In this document: positions 7,190-14,756 of the stretch, piece after piece
Layout of the letters: the number at the start of each line of letters is the position of its first letter
How positions within the stretch are numbered: the stretch's first letter is position 1
Origin: Tateyamaria sp.
GTDB taxonomy: Bacteria; Pseudomonadota; Alphaproteobacteria; Rhodobacterales; Rhodobacteraceae
Assembly (NCBI GenBank): GCA_018668195.1
Contig: JABITU010000354.1
Coordinates: forward strand, 1-24,803
Direction: 5' to 3'
DNA length: 24,803 nt
Notes under the pieces: model-generated
What the model saw: the letters and a program-made list of their open reading frames with translations, nothing else
What the model was told of the DNA's origin: nothing
Database searches by the model: none
Translations under genes and position numbers: made by a program

Positions 7190-7221
7190 ACGCCTCGCAA
7201 GCAATTGCGAGGCGTTTTTTT
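7190..7221 (+). terminator. Strong Rho-independent terminator of the rpmC-rpmD block
   Basis: ACGCCTCGCAA (7190-7200) and TTGCGAGGCGT (7205-7215) form a perfect 11-bp stem with a GCAA tetraloop, directly followed by seven T (7215-7221). It is one of the best terminators in the window. It shows that the spc transcript ends after rpmD rather than continuing into rplO-secY-adk. Confidence 0.92.
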
Positions 7222-7844
7222 GTTGGTTTGGGCCGACTGGCCAATTCATGCCTGTCCGATCGTTGGCGTGGCGGGCATATTTGATCAAGAACCTCGTTTG
7301 CGCTGCACTATGTCGCGTCTATCCTTCAATCCAAGCGCCATCGTGCATTCTCAAGAATGGCTGATAACAGTGCGCACATCTCCTTTCTTTAGCTCAAAAC
7401 CGCCCTGACTACCGCACCGACGACCGCTTAGGGACGATGTTTTCCAGCATTCAGTTATACAATTGATGCTGATTTGGAACGGTAGCAGGCGGCGTTGATC
7501 GCGCTTTGTGCATGAGTTCGCCGGGCCTAATTGTGACAACGTGTAAGACACTATGCAAAAATTTAATCACCATCGAGCAAGTTCAAACGTTGCGGCGCTA
7601 TCCCTGTTTGGCTGTGTGACGTTCTGCGTGGCATTGAGCGTTCTAAGAGTTGACACAATATGCCAGACGGTCCACCTTGATTGCTATGCCTGATGTGGGT
7701 CAAGCATAGGCAAGCAGCAGGTTCATGGGTTTTGGACAGAGGGCAGCCAGCAACACATTGGGAACACCGATTGTTCTACGGGGCATGCGTATCGCTTACT
7801 GCCAGTGTTCTGCACCCCGACCTTTGGGCCGGAGCGCAGGAGTA
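7222..7844. other. 623 bp without a convincing gene
   Basis: Short frames exist on both strands but none has a good ribosome site plus recognisable protein. The longest curiosity is a 46-codon frame at 7553-7693 with one hydrophobic segment and a weak ribosome site. A 6-bp stem CCGACC/GGCCGG (7817-7832, one wobble, TTTG loop) lies 12 bp beyond the amt stop and could mark the amt transcript end, but has no U tract. No tRNA cloverleaf, terminal repeat or transposase remnant could be recognised. Confidence 0.5.
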
Positions 7845-9026
7845 TCAAGAAATATGATCGTAGGCACGTTCTCCGTGAACAGCGAGATCCAAACCCTCTT
7901 GTTCAATCTCATGTGAGACGCGGATGCCGACCAGTGCTTTGCAGATCACAGCGATGATGAACGTTACAATCACCGAGAACACGCCAACAATCACAAGACT
8001 GCCGGCCTGTGCCACAAAGCTTCCTGCACCAAAAACCGCGATGATCAAGGTCCCAAAGACACCACCAACACCATGAACGGCAAAGACATCGAGTGTATCA
8101 TCGATCTTGAGCGTATTGCGTACCAGTCTGACCGCCTCCTGACACAGGACCCCGGCGACAGCGCCTATAACAAGCGCTTCAACGGGTCCTACAAACCCCG
8201 AAGCTGGAGTGATTGAAGCAAGCCCAGCGATCGTACCCGTGACGATCCCTACGAGGGACGCTTTGCCATAGCGGATGCGTTCCCAAAGTGCCCAGGTCAG
8301 CGACGCCGTTGCCGCCGAAATATGTGTGACAGTCAGAGCCATAGCGGCGCCACCATCGGCTGCCAATTGGGAGCCACCGTTAAAGCCGAACCAACCGACC
8401 CACAACAGTGCTGCCCCGATCATGACGTATCCAGGATTATGGGGAGGCTTGGATGAATCACGGCGTGGTCCCAGCATGACGGCCAATACCAATGCTGCAA
8501 TACCTGCAGTTTCATGTACTACAACGCCGCCTGCGAAATCCTTGAGGCCGATGTCGCCAAATATTCCACCATCAGCCAAAAAGCCACCGCCCCAGACCCA
8601 GTGAACGACCGGCGCATAGCACAGCAGCATCCAAAGGCTGGAAAACAGCAGAACAAAACCAAAGCTAACACGCTCAACATATGCTCCGACAATCAGCGCG
8701 GGCGTGATGATGGCGAAAGTCATTTGAAAGGCGAAGAACAAGATTTCTGGCAATGTCCCCGAAACCGAATCGGCATCCACGCCATTCAGGAACATTTTAC
8801 CCAATCCGCCCCAAATGCCCGAAGTACTCGAGCCAAAGGCGATAGAATAGCCAGCAACAAGCCACAGCACACTCATTAGGCATGCAATCGCATAGCAATG
8901 CATGAATACGCTTAATACGTTCCGTGCACGCACCAGTCCGCCATAAAACAATGCCAGACCCGGCAATGTCATCAACAGCACCAGCGCCGTCGCAACAATA
9001 ATCCAAGCTGTATCTGCTCCAACCAT
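7845..9026 (-). CDS. amt: Ammonium transporter (Amt/Mep/Rh family)
   Basis: Inner-membrane trimeric channel that takes up ammonium. The product is 393 residues and hydrophobic throughout, with about 11 membrane segments. Visible hallmarks: LPGLALFYGGLVRARNVLS near the N-terminus, DFAGGVVVHETAG with Asp163 and pore His171, GFNGGS, and FAVHGVGG with pore His318. The C-terminal GLDLAVHGERAY helix is the part that contacts PII proteins. ATG 9026 is chosen because GGAGGA lies 7 bp upstream; the frame is open to 9062 but the added residues are not Amt-like. No glnK (PII) gene is adjacent, although many amt genes are paired with one. It runs against the ribosomal genes inside the rpmD-rplO gap. Confidence 0.96.
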   Translation of the reverse strand: MVGADTAWIIVATALVLLMTLPGLALFYGGLVRARNVLSVFMHCYAIACLMSVLWLVAGYSIAFGSSTSGIWGGLGKMFLNGVDADSVSGTLPEILFFAFQMTFAIITPALIVGAYVERVSFGFVLLFSSLWMLLCYAPVVHWVWGGGFLADGGIFGDIGLKDFAGGVVVHETAGIAALVLAVMLGPRRDSSKPPHNPGYVMIGAALLWVGWFGFNGGSQLAADGGAAMALTVTHISAATASLTWALWERIRYGKASLVGIVTGTIAGLASITPASGFVGPVEALVIGAVAGVLCQEAVRLVRNTLKIDDTLDVFAVHGVGGVFGTLIIAVFGAGSFVAQAGSLVIVGVFSVIVTFIIAVICKALVGIRVSHEIEQEGLDLAVHGERAYDHIS

Positions 9027-9246
9027 CTCAATTCCTCCACTCAATTTGCTGTGCGGACACAAAGCGGGCTTAGGTTGCGAAAAAAAGAGGCAAGTGTGCT
9101 GGTGGGCGCCATAAATTAAAGCAATACGAATATGATTACTTTTTATGCCAAATAGCGCCCTATTAGATTAAAAAATAGGCAGCTTTAGGGCGCCGCTTGC
9201 TGACGCTCTGGCTGATTGTGCACAGGGCGCAGCCTAGACCCTGCTG
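9027..9246. promoter_or_regulatory. A/T-rich divergent control region with nested inverted repeats
   Basis: This stretch lies between the divergent amt and rplO genes. GCGCCCTA (9155-9162) and TAGGGCGC (9186-9193) are perfect complements 23 bp apart. Inside them CCTATT (9159-9164) and AATAGG (9174-9179) also pair, and the two pairings share bases. The core is A/T rich. I looked for a sigma-54 site (GG-N10-GC) for amt on the minus strand and found none, and could not fix an amt -35/-10 pair. Confidence 0.4.
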
Positions 9247-9275
9247 TTGCGCTAGTCACTTTACCGGTCTATATG
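9247..9275 (+). promoter_or_regulatory. Sigma-70-like promoter for the rplO block
   Basis: -35 TTGCGC (9247-9252), an exact 17-bp spacer and -10 TATATG (9270-9275) lie 96 bp before the rplO ATG; transcription would start near 9282. It has the same layout as the rpmC promoter, again with G instead of T at the last -10 base. It is needed because the terminator at 7190-7221 and the opposing amt gene cut rplO off from the upstream operon. Confidence 0.55.
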
Positions 9276-9370
9276 CCTCCGGTGGCGCATTGTGCCGCTG
9301 AGAATCAACTCGAAAAATGCCGCGTTCACCCATTCCGCTTCGGGGGTGCTTCCGGCTAAGGAGAAGCGAA

Positions 9371-9841
9371 ATGAAATTGAATGAACTGCGCGACAATCCT
9401 GGCGCAACAAAGCCCCGTAAGCGCGTTGGCCGTGGTCCGGGTTCCGGCACTGGTAAAATGGGTGGCCGTGGTATCAAAGGTCAAAAATCCCGTTCGGGTG
9501 TGGCGATCAACGGTTATGAGGGTGGCCAAATGCCACTGTATCAACGTTTGCCCAAGCGCGGGTTTAACAAACCCAACCGCAAAGCATTCGCCGTTATCAA
9601 CCTTGGCCTTATTCAAAAATTCATTGATTTGGGCAAACTGGACGCAAAATCAGCCATCACTGAAGATGCGCTGATTGCGTCAGGCGCTGTTCGTCGCAAG
9701 CTGGACGGTGTTCGGGTGCTGGCCAAGGGTGAGATCACGAGCAAGGTCGACGTTAACGTGACTGGAGCGTCGAAATCGGCTGTGGAAGCGGTTGAAAAGG
9801 CTGGCGGCACACTTTCCACCGCAGCAGCGGCAGCCGAGTAA
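9371..9841 (+). CDS. rplO: 50S ribosomal protein L15 (uL15)
   Basis: Late-assembling large-subunit protein with a long N-terminal extension into rRNA. The 156 residues open with [20 protein letters not shown], then [20 protein letters not shown], the family signature, and [17 protein letters not shown] follows. ATG 9371 sits after AAGGAGAAG; the frame is open to 9317 but those residues are leader sequence. It is the first gene after the amt insertion and is followed by secY after 130 bp. Confidence 0.97.
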   Translation: MKLNELRDNPGATKPRKRVGRGPGSGTGKMGGRGIKGQKSRSGVAINGYEGGQMPLYQRLPKRGFNKPNRKAFAVINLGLIQKFIDLGKLDAKSAITEDALIASGAVRRKLDGVRVLAKGEITSKVDVNVTGASKSAVEAVEKAGGTLSTAAAAAE

Positions 9842-9856
9842 ACCCAAACACGCCTT

Positions 9857-9880
9857 GTGAGCGGCTCTTAGGCCGCTTAC
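9857..9880 (+). repeat. Hairpin in the rplO-secY gap
   Basis: GTGAGCGGC (9857-9865) and GCCGCTTAC (9872-9880) form a 9-bp stem with one G-U pair and a TCTTAG loop, 15 bp after the rplO stop. No U tract follows, so read-through to secY is expected. It is likely an mRNA processing or stability element. Confidence 0.45.
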
Positions 9881-9971
9881 ATACGCTTGAGTTAATTTAT
9901 TCGCCGCACGCCGGAAATCGGCCCAGATTGGTCATCCATCGTGCGGTGTTTATACAAAGGACACCGCCCGC

Positions 9972-11336
9972 ATGGTATCTGCTGTCGAGAATATGGCCGC
10001 CAACACGAGCTGGAGCGCTCTGGGCAAGGCCACCGACCTGCGCAATCGAATTCTGTTCACTCTTGGACTGCTGATCGTTTATCGTCTGGGCACGTTTATC
10101 CCCGTTCCCGGTATTGACGGTGCAGCCTTGCGGGAATTCATGGAAAGTGCAGGGCAGGGCATTGGCGGCATGGTCAGCATGTTCACCGGTGGAGCGTTGG
10201 GACGGATGGGCATTTTTGCTCTTGGTATCATGCCCTATATCTCGGCCTCGATTATTGTTCAGCTATTGACGTCGATGGTGCCCAAGCTTGAGCAACTCAA
10301 GAAAGAGGGTGAACAAGGGCGCAAAAAAATAAACCAGTATACGCGATTTGGCACCGTGGCCCTTGCCACTTTGCAGGCTTATGGTTTGGCGGTATCGCTG
10401 GAGTCTGGCGATTTGGTTACTGATCCTGGGATGTTCTTCCGGATGTCGTGCCTTATCACTCTCGTTGGTGGCACGATGTTCCTGATGTGGTTGGGTGAAC
10501 AGATTACAGCACGCGGTCTGGGCAACGGCATATCTTTGATTATCTTTGTCGGCATTATTGCTGAAGTGCCTGCTGCGCTGGCGCAATTCTTTGCTTCAGG
10601 CCGGTCTGGTGCGATCAGCCCTGCGGTGATCGTGAGCGTTTTGGTCATGGTGATAGCGACAATCATGTTCGTAGTGTTCATGGAGCGTGCTTTGCGCAAG
10701 ATCCATATCCAGTATCCCCGACGTCAGGTGGGCATGAAAGTATATGATGGCGGTTCAAGCCACCTGCCGGTCAAAGTGAACCCGGCGGGCGTTATCCCAG
10801 CGATCTTTGCGTCGTCATTACTGCTTTTGCCGATCACAATCAGTACGTTCTCTGGCAACTCGACAAACCCAATCATGAGCTGGCTTTTGGCAAACTTTGG
10901 CCCTGGTCAGCCGCTTTATCTGGCGTTCTTCGTTCTGATGATCGTGTTTTTTACTTACTTCTACACCTTCAATGTCAGCTTTAAGCCGGACGATGTCGCT
11001 GACAATCTAAAGAACCAAAACGGCTTTGTTCCTGGCGTCCGCCCCGGCAAAAAAACGGCAGAGTATCTAGAGTACGTGGTCAACCGCATTCTTGTACTGG
11101 GGGCTGCCTATTTGGCGGCGGTCTGCTTGCTACCCGAGATCCTGCGCGGTCAGTTCGCTATACCATTCTACTTTGGCGGCACGTCGGTTCTGATTGTTGT
11201 TTCGGTGACGATGGACACCATACAACAAGCACAAAGCCATCTTTTGGCCCACCAGTACGAAGGCTTGATTGAAAAGTCGCAGTTGCGTGGGAAAGGGTCG
11301 AAGGGTCGCAAGAAACGGAGCCCAGTGCGCCGCTAA
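9972..11336 (+). CDS. secY: Preprotein translocase subunit SecY
   Basis: Central channel of the SecYEG translocon in the inner membrane. The 454-residue product has ten predicted membrane helices. Conserved segments include YRLGTFIPVPGID before the plug, GIMPYISASIIVQLL (helix 2), GNGISLIIF (helix 4), the KVNPAGVIPAIFASS loop, and the cytosolic loop FKPDDVADNLKNQNGFVPGVRPG that contacts SecA or the ribosome. The basic C-terminal tail (KGSKGRKKRSPVRR) is typical. ATG 9972 has AAAGGAC about 11 bp upstream; an internal ATG at 9993 is possible but less like relatives. The place between rplO and adk is the standard one. Confidence 0.97.
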   Translation: MVSAVENMAANTSWSALGKATDLRNRILFTLGLLIVYRLGTFIPVPGIDGAALREFMESAGQGIGGMVSMFTGGALGRMGIFALGIMPYISASIIVQLLTSMVPKLEQLKKEGEQGRKKINQYTRFGTVALATLQAYGLAVSLESGDLVTDPGMFFRMSCLITLVGGTMFLMWLGEQITARGLGNGISLIIFVGIIAEVPAALAQFFASGRSGAISPAVIVSVLVMVIATIMFVVFMERALRKIHIQYPRRQVGMKVYDGGSSHLPVKVNPAGVIPAIFASSLLLLPITISTFSGNSTNPIMSWLLANFGPGQPLYLAFFVLMIVFFTYFYTFNVSFKPDDVADNLKNQNGFVPGVRPGKKTAEYLEYVVNRILVLGAAYLAAVCLLPEILRGQFAIPFYFGGTSVLIVVSVTMDTIQQAQSHLLAHQYEGLIEKSQLRGKGSKGRKKRSPVRR

Positions 11337-11360
11337 GCGTATCTTTGGGGAGGGATAACT

Positions 11361-11939
11361 ATGAACATTATTTTGCTTGGCCCACCGGGTGCGGGGAAAG
11401 GTACACAGGCGGGTTTTCTCGTGAGCGACCTTGGCATGGTGCAGCTTTCGACTGGCGATATGCTGCGCGCAGCCAAGGAAAGCGGGTCTGAAATGGGGAA
11501 GATCGTAGCCGACGTAATGGCGCGTGGTGACCTTGTGACGGATGACATTGTGATTGGCTTAATCCGAGAACAGCTTGCGACTGTCAAAGCGAACGGGTTT
11601 GTATTTGATGGATTCCCTCGCACCCTTGCGCAAGCTGACGCGCTGTCAGCGTTGCTTGCGGAACAGGGCCAAGCTCTGGACGCGGTTATCGAATTGGAAG
11701 TCAACGACGAGGTTCTTGTGTCACGCATCGTTGGTCGCGCAAACGAAGCGCGCGCCGCTGGTCAGCCTGTACGCGCAGATGACAACGAGGAAAGCCTCAA
11801 GACACGGTTGATGGAATATTACAAAAAGACCTCTCCGCTGATCGGTTATTACTATGCAAAGGGTCAGTTGACCAAGGTCGATGGACTGGGCGAAATCGGT
11901 GCCGTAAAAATGGCCGTCAAGAGCGCAACAAACATCTAA
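11361..11939 (+). CDS. adk: Adenylate kinase, short form lacking the LID domain
   Basis: Catalyses ATP + AMP to 2 ADP in the cytosol. The 192 residues carry the P-loop GPPGAGKGT (7-15), the AMP-site LSTGDMLR (29-36) and DGFPRT (83-88). Between [11 protein letters not shown] and [12 protein letters not shown] the 25-30 residue LID insert of the long form is replaced by a short loop, so no zinc-finger-like LID exists. GGGGAGGGA precedes ATG 11361, 24 bp after secY. The short form is seen in related alphaproteobacteria. A 229-bp gap with its own promoter separates it from rpsM. Confidence 0.97.
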   Translation: MNIILLGPPGAGKGTQAGFLVSDLGMVQLSTGDMLRAAKESGSEMGKIVADVMARGDLVTDDIVIGLIREQLATVKANGFVFDGFPRTLAQADALSALLAEQGQALDAVIELEVNDEVLVSRIVGRANEARAAGQPVRADDNEESLKTRLMEYYKKTSPLIGYYYAKGQLTKVDGLGEIGAVKMAVKSATNI

Positions 11940-11993
11940 TTGCCGAGAACCCTGACCGCCAGTCTCTGATCTGATGATTGAGGCGCCTTGGGG

Positions 11994-12022
11994 TTGACGC
12001 TTTATAAAACAACGCCTATTGC
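11994..12022 (+). promoter_or_regulatory. Sigma-70-like promoter for the rpsM-rpsK-rpoA-rplQ block
   Basis: -35 TTGACG (11994-11999), a 17-bp spacer and -10 TATTGC (12017-12022) lie 147 bp before the rpsM start. It is the best -35 of the three promoters in this gene run, and again lacks T at the last -10 base. Transcription would begin near 12029, giving a leader of about 140 nt. Confidence 0.6.
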
Positions 12023-12028
12023 AGCGCA

Positions 12029-12168
12029 TCTCGTAAGAGAATCGAAGATCGGAACGCGTCCGATCGGATCACCTGATCAGCGGCAGGCCCGGGAGTATAA
12101 TCCTAGGGCCTTATGTTGTGAAAAAAGGGCCTGGTATCACGGGCTCGCAACAAAAAGGAATGCCTGAC
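12029..12168 (+). promoter_or_regulatory. Structured rpsM mRNA leader with competing pairings
   Basis: The leader holds a perfect stem GATCGG (12047-12052)/CCGATC (12060-12065). Further on, CAGGCCC (12084-12090) can pair either with GGGCCT at 12106-12111 (6 bp) or with GGGCCTG at 12127-12133 (7 bp). The second partner lies 22 nt before the Shine-Dalgarno AAGGA (12155-12159). In E. coli the rpsM leader is the S4-bound autoregulatory site; whether this is an alphaproteobacterial counterpart is inference. Confidence 0.4.
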
Positions 12169-12537
12169 TTGGCACGTATTGCAGGGGTCAATATCCCCAC
12201 AGCTAAACGAGTTCCGATTGCACTGACTTACATTACAGGCATCGGCAATTCATCCGCACAACAAATCTGTGAATCAGTCGGGATCGACGGCACGCGCCGT
12301 GTTAACGAGCTTTCTGATGCAGAAATCCTGAAAATCCGCGAGCACATTGACGAGAACTTTACCGTCGAAGGTGATCTGCGCCGCGAAACTCAGATGAACA
12401 TCAAACGCTTGATGGATCTTGGCTGCTACCGTGGCCTGCGCCATCGCCGCAATCTGCCCGTGCGTGGTCAACGTACACACACGAACGCTCGCACCCGCAA
12501 AGGCCCCGCAAAGGCCATTGCCGGCAAGAAGAAATAA
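12169..12537 (+). CDS. rpsM: 30S ribosomal protein S13 (uS13), TTG start
   Basis: Head protein forming an intersubunit bridge. The family begins (M)ARIAGVNIP; here that sequence follows a TTG at 12169, giving 122 residues, the usual length. AAGGA at 12155-12159 is 9 nt before this TTG. An ATG at 12160 would touch the Shine-Dalgarno with no spacing and add three residues foreign to the family, and the GTG at 12118 adds 17. Motifs: [35 protein letters not shown] and the C-terminal [15 protein letters not shown]. rpsK follows after 12 bp. Confidence 0.93.
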   Translation: MARIAGVNIPTAKRVPIALTYITGIGNSSAQQICESVGIDGTRRVNELSDAEILKIREHIDENFTVEGDLRRETQMNIKRLMDLGCYRGLRHRRNLPVRGQRTHTNARTRKGPAKAIAGKKK

Positions 12538-12549
12538 GGAGACGCATCA

Positions 12550-12939
12550 ATGGCACGCGATACACGCAAGACCAAACGCAAGGTCTCCAAGAACATCGCC
12601 GCAGGAGTGGCGCATGTGAATTCTTCTTTTAACAATACCAAGATCCTGATCTCGGATGTTCAGGGAAATGCGATCGCTTGGTCGTCTGCTGGTACAATGG
12701 GCTTTAAAGGCTCACGTAAATCCACACCTTATGCGGCCCAGATGGCTGCTGAGGATGCAGGCAGGAAAGCACAAGATCATGGCGTAAAAACGCTGGAAGT
12801 CGAAGTGCAGGGTCCAGGTTCGGGCCGTGAATCAGCGCTTCGCGCGCTGGCAGCTGCTGGTTTCAATATCACGTCCATTCGTGACGTTACACCGATGGCC
12901 CACAATGGCTGTCGCCCGCCAAAGCGTCGCCGGGTCTAA
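12550..12939 (+). CDS. rpsK: 30S ribosomal protein S11 (uS11)
   Basis: Platform protein lining the E-site mRNA path. The 129 residues match the family: [52 protein letters not shown], and the end [24 protein letters not shown] lies about 8 bp before ATG 12550. In many bacteria rpsD (S4) follows; here it is absent from the cluster, as usual in alphaproteobacteria, and rpoA comes next after a terminator-like hairpin. Confidence 0.98.
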   Translation: MARDTRKTKRKVSKNIAAGVAHVNSSFNNTKILISDVQGNAIAWSSAGTMGFKGSRKSTPYAAQMAAEDAGRKAQDHGVKTLEVEVQGPGSGRESALRALAAAGFNITSIRDVTPMAHNGCRPPKRRRV

Positions 12940-12956
12940 CCCAGACGTGTGACTTT

Positions 12957-12999
12957 ATTGGCGCCGTGAGATTTAGCGCGGCGCCAATACGCTTTTTTT
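12957..12999 (+). terminator. Terminator or attenuator between rpsK and rpoA
   Basis: ATTGGCGCCG (12957-12966) and CGGCGCCAAT (12979-12988) form a perfect 10-bp stem with a 12-nt loop; four bases later come seven T (12993-12999). The spacing between stem and U tract should make it partial. It lies 18 bp after rpsK and would reduce rpoA and rplQ transcription relative to rpsM-rpsK. Confidence 0.7.
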
Positions 13000-13056
13000 G
13001 AAACCTCGGGAGTCGGCGCGTTAGGACATGGCGGGCGGACGGGAATGGAGGGACGC

Positions 13057-14073
13057 ATGATCCACAAAAATTGGGCCGAATTGATCAAGCCACAGCAGCT
13101 TGATGTGAAACCTGGCAATGAGCCAGCGCGTCAAGCAACGGTGATTGCCGAGCCGCTTGAGCGTGGTTTCGGTTTGACCATGGGCAACGCGCTACGCCGC
13201 GTGCTTATGAGCTCGTTGCAAGGCGCCGCGATCACATCCGTACAGATTGATAACGTGCTCCACGAGTTTTCGTCGGTTGCCGGCGTGCGAGAAGACGTGA
13301 CCGACATCATTCTTAATCTCAAGGGCGTAAGCTTGCGTATGGAAGTCGAAGGGCCCAAGCGCCTGGCGATTTCGGCCAAGGGTCCAGGTGTTGTGACTGC
13401 TGGCGACATTTCTGAGAGCGCAGGTATCGAAATTTTAAACCGTGATCACGTGATCTGTCACCTCGATGACGGCGCAGACGTCTACATGGAGCTGACGGTG
13501 AATACCGGTAAGGGCTATGTTTCAGCGGACAAGAATAAGCCCGAAGACGCACCCATTGGTTTGATCCCAATCGACGCGATCTATTCGCCAGTGAAAAAAG
13601 TTAGCTATGACGTGCAACCCACCCGCGAGGGTCAAGTGCTGGACTATGACAAGCTGACGATGAAGGTCGAGACGGATGGATCGCTGACGCCTGACGATGC
13701 TGTGGCCTTTGCAGCCCGCATTTTGCAAGATCAGCTGGGCATCTTTGTGAACTTTGACGAGCCAGAAAGCGCGTCACGGGCGGATGACGACGACGGGCTC
13801 GAGTTCAACCCGCTTCTGCTTAAGAAAGTGGATGAACTAGAGTTGTCGGTGCGTTCGGCGAACTGTCTGAAAAACGACAACATTGTCTACATTGGCGATT
13901 TGATCCAGAAGACCGAAGCAGAGATGTTGCGCACACCAAACTTTGGCCGCAAATCCTTGAACGAGATCAAGGAAGTGCTGTCTGGTATGGGTCTGCATCT
14001 GGGCATGGATGTTGAGGACTGGCCACCGGACAATATCGAGGATCTTGCTAAGAAACTCGAAGATAACTTTTAA
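13057..14073 (+). CDS. rpoA: DNA-directed RNA polymerase subunit alpha
   Basis: Forms the dimer on which RNA polymerase assembles; its C-terminal domain binds UP elements and activators. The product is 338 residues from ATG 13057, preceded by GGAGGGA; an in-frame ATG at 13045 adds four residues without a ribosome site. The N-terminal domain (about 1-230) has [25 protein letters not shown] sequence and [11 protein letters not shown]. The C-terminal domain (about 250-320) has [19 protein letters not shown] and [16 protein letters not shown]. An acidic linker ([10 protein letters not shown]) joins them. Neighbours rpsK and rplQ are the standard alpha-operon genes. Confidence 0.98.
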   Translation: MIHKNWAELIKPQQLDVKPGNEPARQATVIAEPLERGFGLTMGNALRRVLMSSLQGAAITSVQIDNVLHEFSSVAGVREDVTDIILNLKGVSLRMEVEGPKRLAISAKGPGVVTAGDISESAGIEILNRDHVICHLDDGADVYMELTVNTGKGYVSADKNKPEDAPIGLIPIDAIYSPVKKVSYDVQPTREGQVLDYDKLTMKVETDGSLTPDDAVAFAARILQDQLGIFVNFDEPESASRADDDDGLEFNPLLLKKVDELELSVRSANCLKNDNIVYIGDLIQKTEAEMLRTPNFGRKSLNEIKEVLSGMGLHLGMDVEDWPPDNIEDLAKKLEDNF

Positions 14074-14083
14074 GAATGTGATC

Positions 14084-14108
14084 CCACGGCTCTTTCAAAG
14101 GGTCGTGG
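14084..14108 (+). repeat. Hairpin in the rpoA-rplQ gap
   Basis: CCACGGCTC (14084-14092) and GGGTCGTGG (14100-14108) form a 9-bp stem including wobble pairs, with a TTTCAAA loop that could close further. No U tract follows. It is likely an RNA processing or stability element in the 135-bp gap. Confidence 0.4.
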
Positions 14109-14208
14109 TCGCAACCCCGGGCATTCGCCCCAAGGAGAGTTGGTGACACGCATCGCCAACCAGACAAAGAAAACAGCCCGTAGAGGGCACTAAATTGGAG
14201 ATTGAAAA

Positions 14209-14628
14209 ATGCGTCACGCACGTGGTTACCGCCGCCTGAACCGAACACATGAGCACCGCAAGGCGCTATTTTCGAATATGGCAGGCTCGCTCATTGAACA
14301 TGAGCAAATCAAGACAACTTTGCCCAAGGCAAAGGAACTGCGCCCCATCATTGAAAAGATGATTACGCTGGCCAAGCGGGGTGATTTGCATGCCCGTCGT
14401 CAGGCGGCCTCGAAATTGAAAGAGGAACAATACGTCGCGAAACTGTTTGATGTATTGGGCCCGCGTTATGCTGACCGTCAGGGTGGCTATGTGCGCGTTT
14501 TGCGGGCGGGCTTTCGTTATGGTGATATGGCACCAATGGCAATTATCGAATTCGTAGATCGCGATCGCGATGCGAAAGGTGCAGCTGACAAAGCGCGCGT
14601 CGCCGCAGAGGAAGCTGCAGAAGAGTAA
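14209..14628 (+). CDS. rplQ: 50S ribosomal protein L17 (bL17)
   Basis: Bacterial-specific large-subunit protein near the exit tunnel. The 139-residue product begins [20 protein letters not shown] and continues with [24 protein letters not shown], the family signature. Then come [19 protein letters not shown] and an Ala/Glu-rich alphaproteobacterial C-terminal extension. GGAG lies before ATG 14209. It is the last gene of the superoperon and is followed by a strong terminator. Confidence 0.97.
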   Translation: MRHARGYRRLNRTHEHRKALFSNMAGSLIEHEQIKTTLPKAKELRPIIEKMITLAKRGDLHARRQAASKLKEEQYVAKLFDVLGPRYADRQGGYVRVLRAGFRYGDMAPMAIIEFVDRDRDAKGAADKARVAAEEAAEE

Positions 14629-14653
14629 GCTTTTTTGATCAACGAATGACCCG

Positions 14654-14681
14654 AAAAACCCGCCACGAGGCGGGTTTTTTT
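14654..14681 (+). terminator. Rho-independent terminator after rplQ
   Basis: AAAAACCCGCC (14654-14664) and GGCGGGTTTTT (14669-14679) pair around an ACGA loop, with the T run extending to 14681. The A run on the other side makes it potentially bidirectional. It closes the ribosomal superoperon and separates it from the protease operon. Confidence 0.92.
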
Positions 14682-14718
14682 ATGATGGGACCTGACCCTA
14701 ACCCGCTTGAAGCAGCGC

Positions 14719-14747
14719 TTGCAATTGCGCAGGTGAATTCGCATATC
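14719..14747 (+). promoter_or_regulatory. Weak candidate promoter of the protease operon
   Basis: -35 TTGCAA (14719-14724), 17-bp spacer, -10 CATATC (14742-14747). Transcription would start near 14754, only a few bases before the ATG at 14757, giving an almost leaderless mRNA. No better promoter is visible in the 75 bp after the rplQ terminator. Confidence 0.35.
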
Positions 14748-14756
14748 CTTGTAGGG

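Noticed and set aside
7553..7693. 46-codon plus-strand frame with one hydrophobic segment between rpmD and amt
   Set aside because: Weak ribosome site, no promoter with proper spacing and no recognised homologue; a frame this short is expected by chance.
9027..9246. Sigma-54 (NtrC-type) promoter for amt
   Set aside because: Sequences resembling TGGCA and TTGC occur on the minus strand, but none has the required GG-N10-GC spacing.
12160..12168. ATG at 12160 as the rpsM start
   Set aside because: It abuts the Shine-Dalgarno AAGGA with no spacer and adds residues absent from the S13 family; TTG 12169 fits better.
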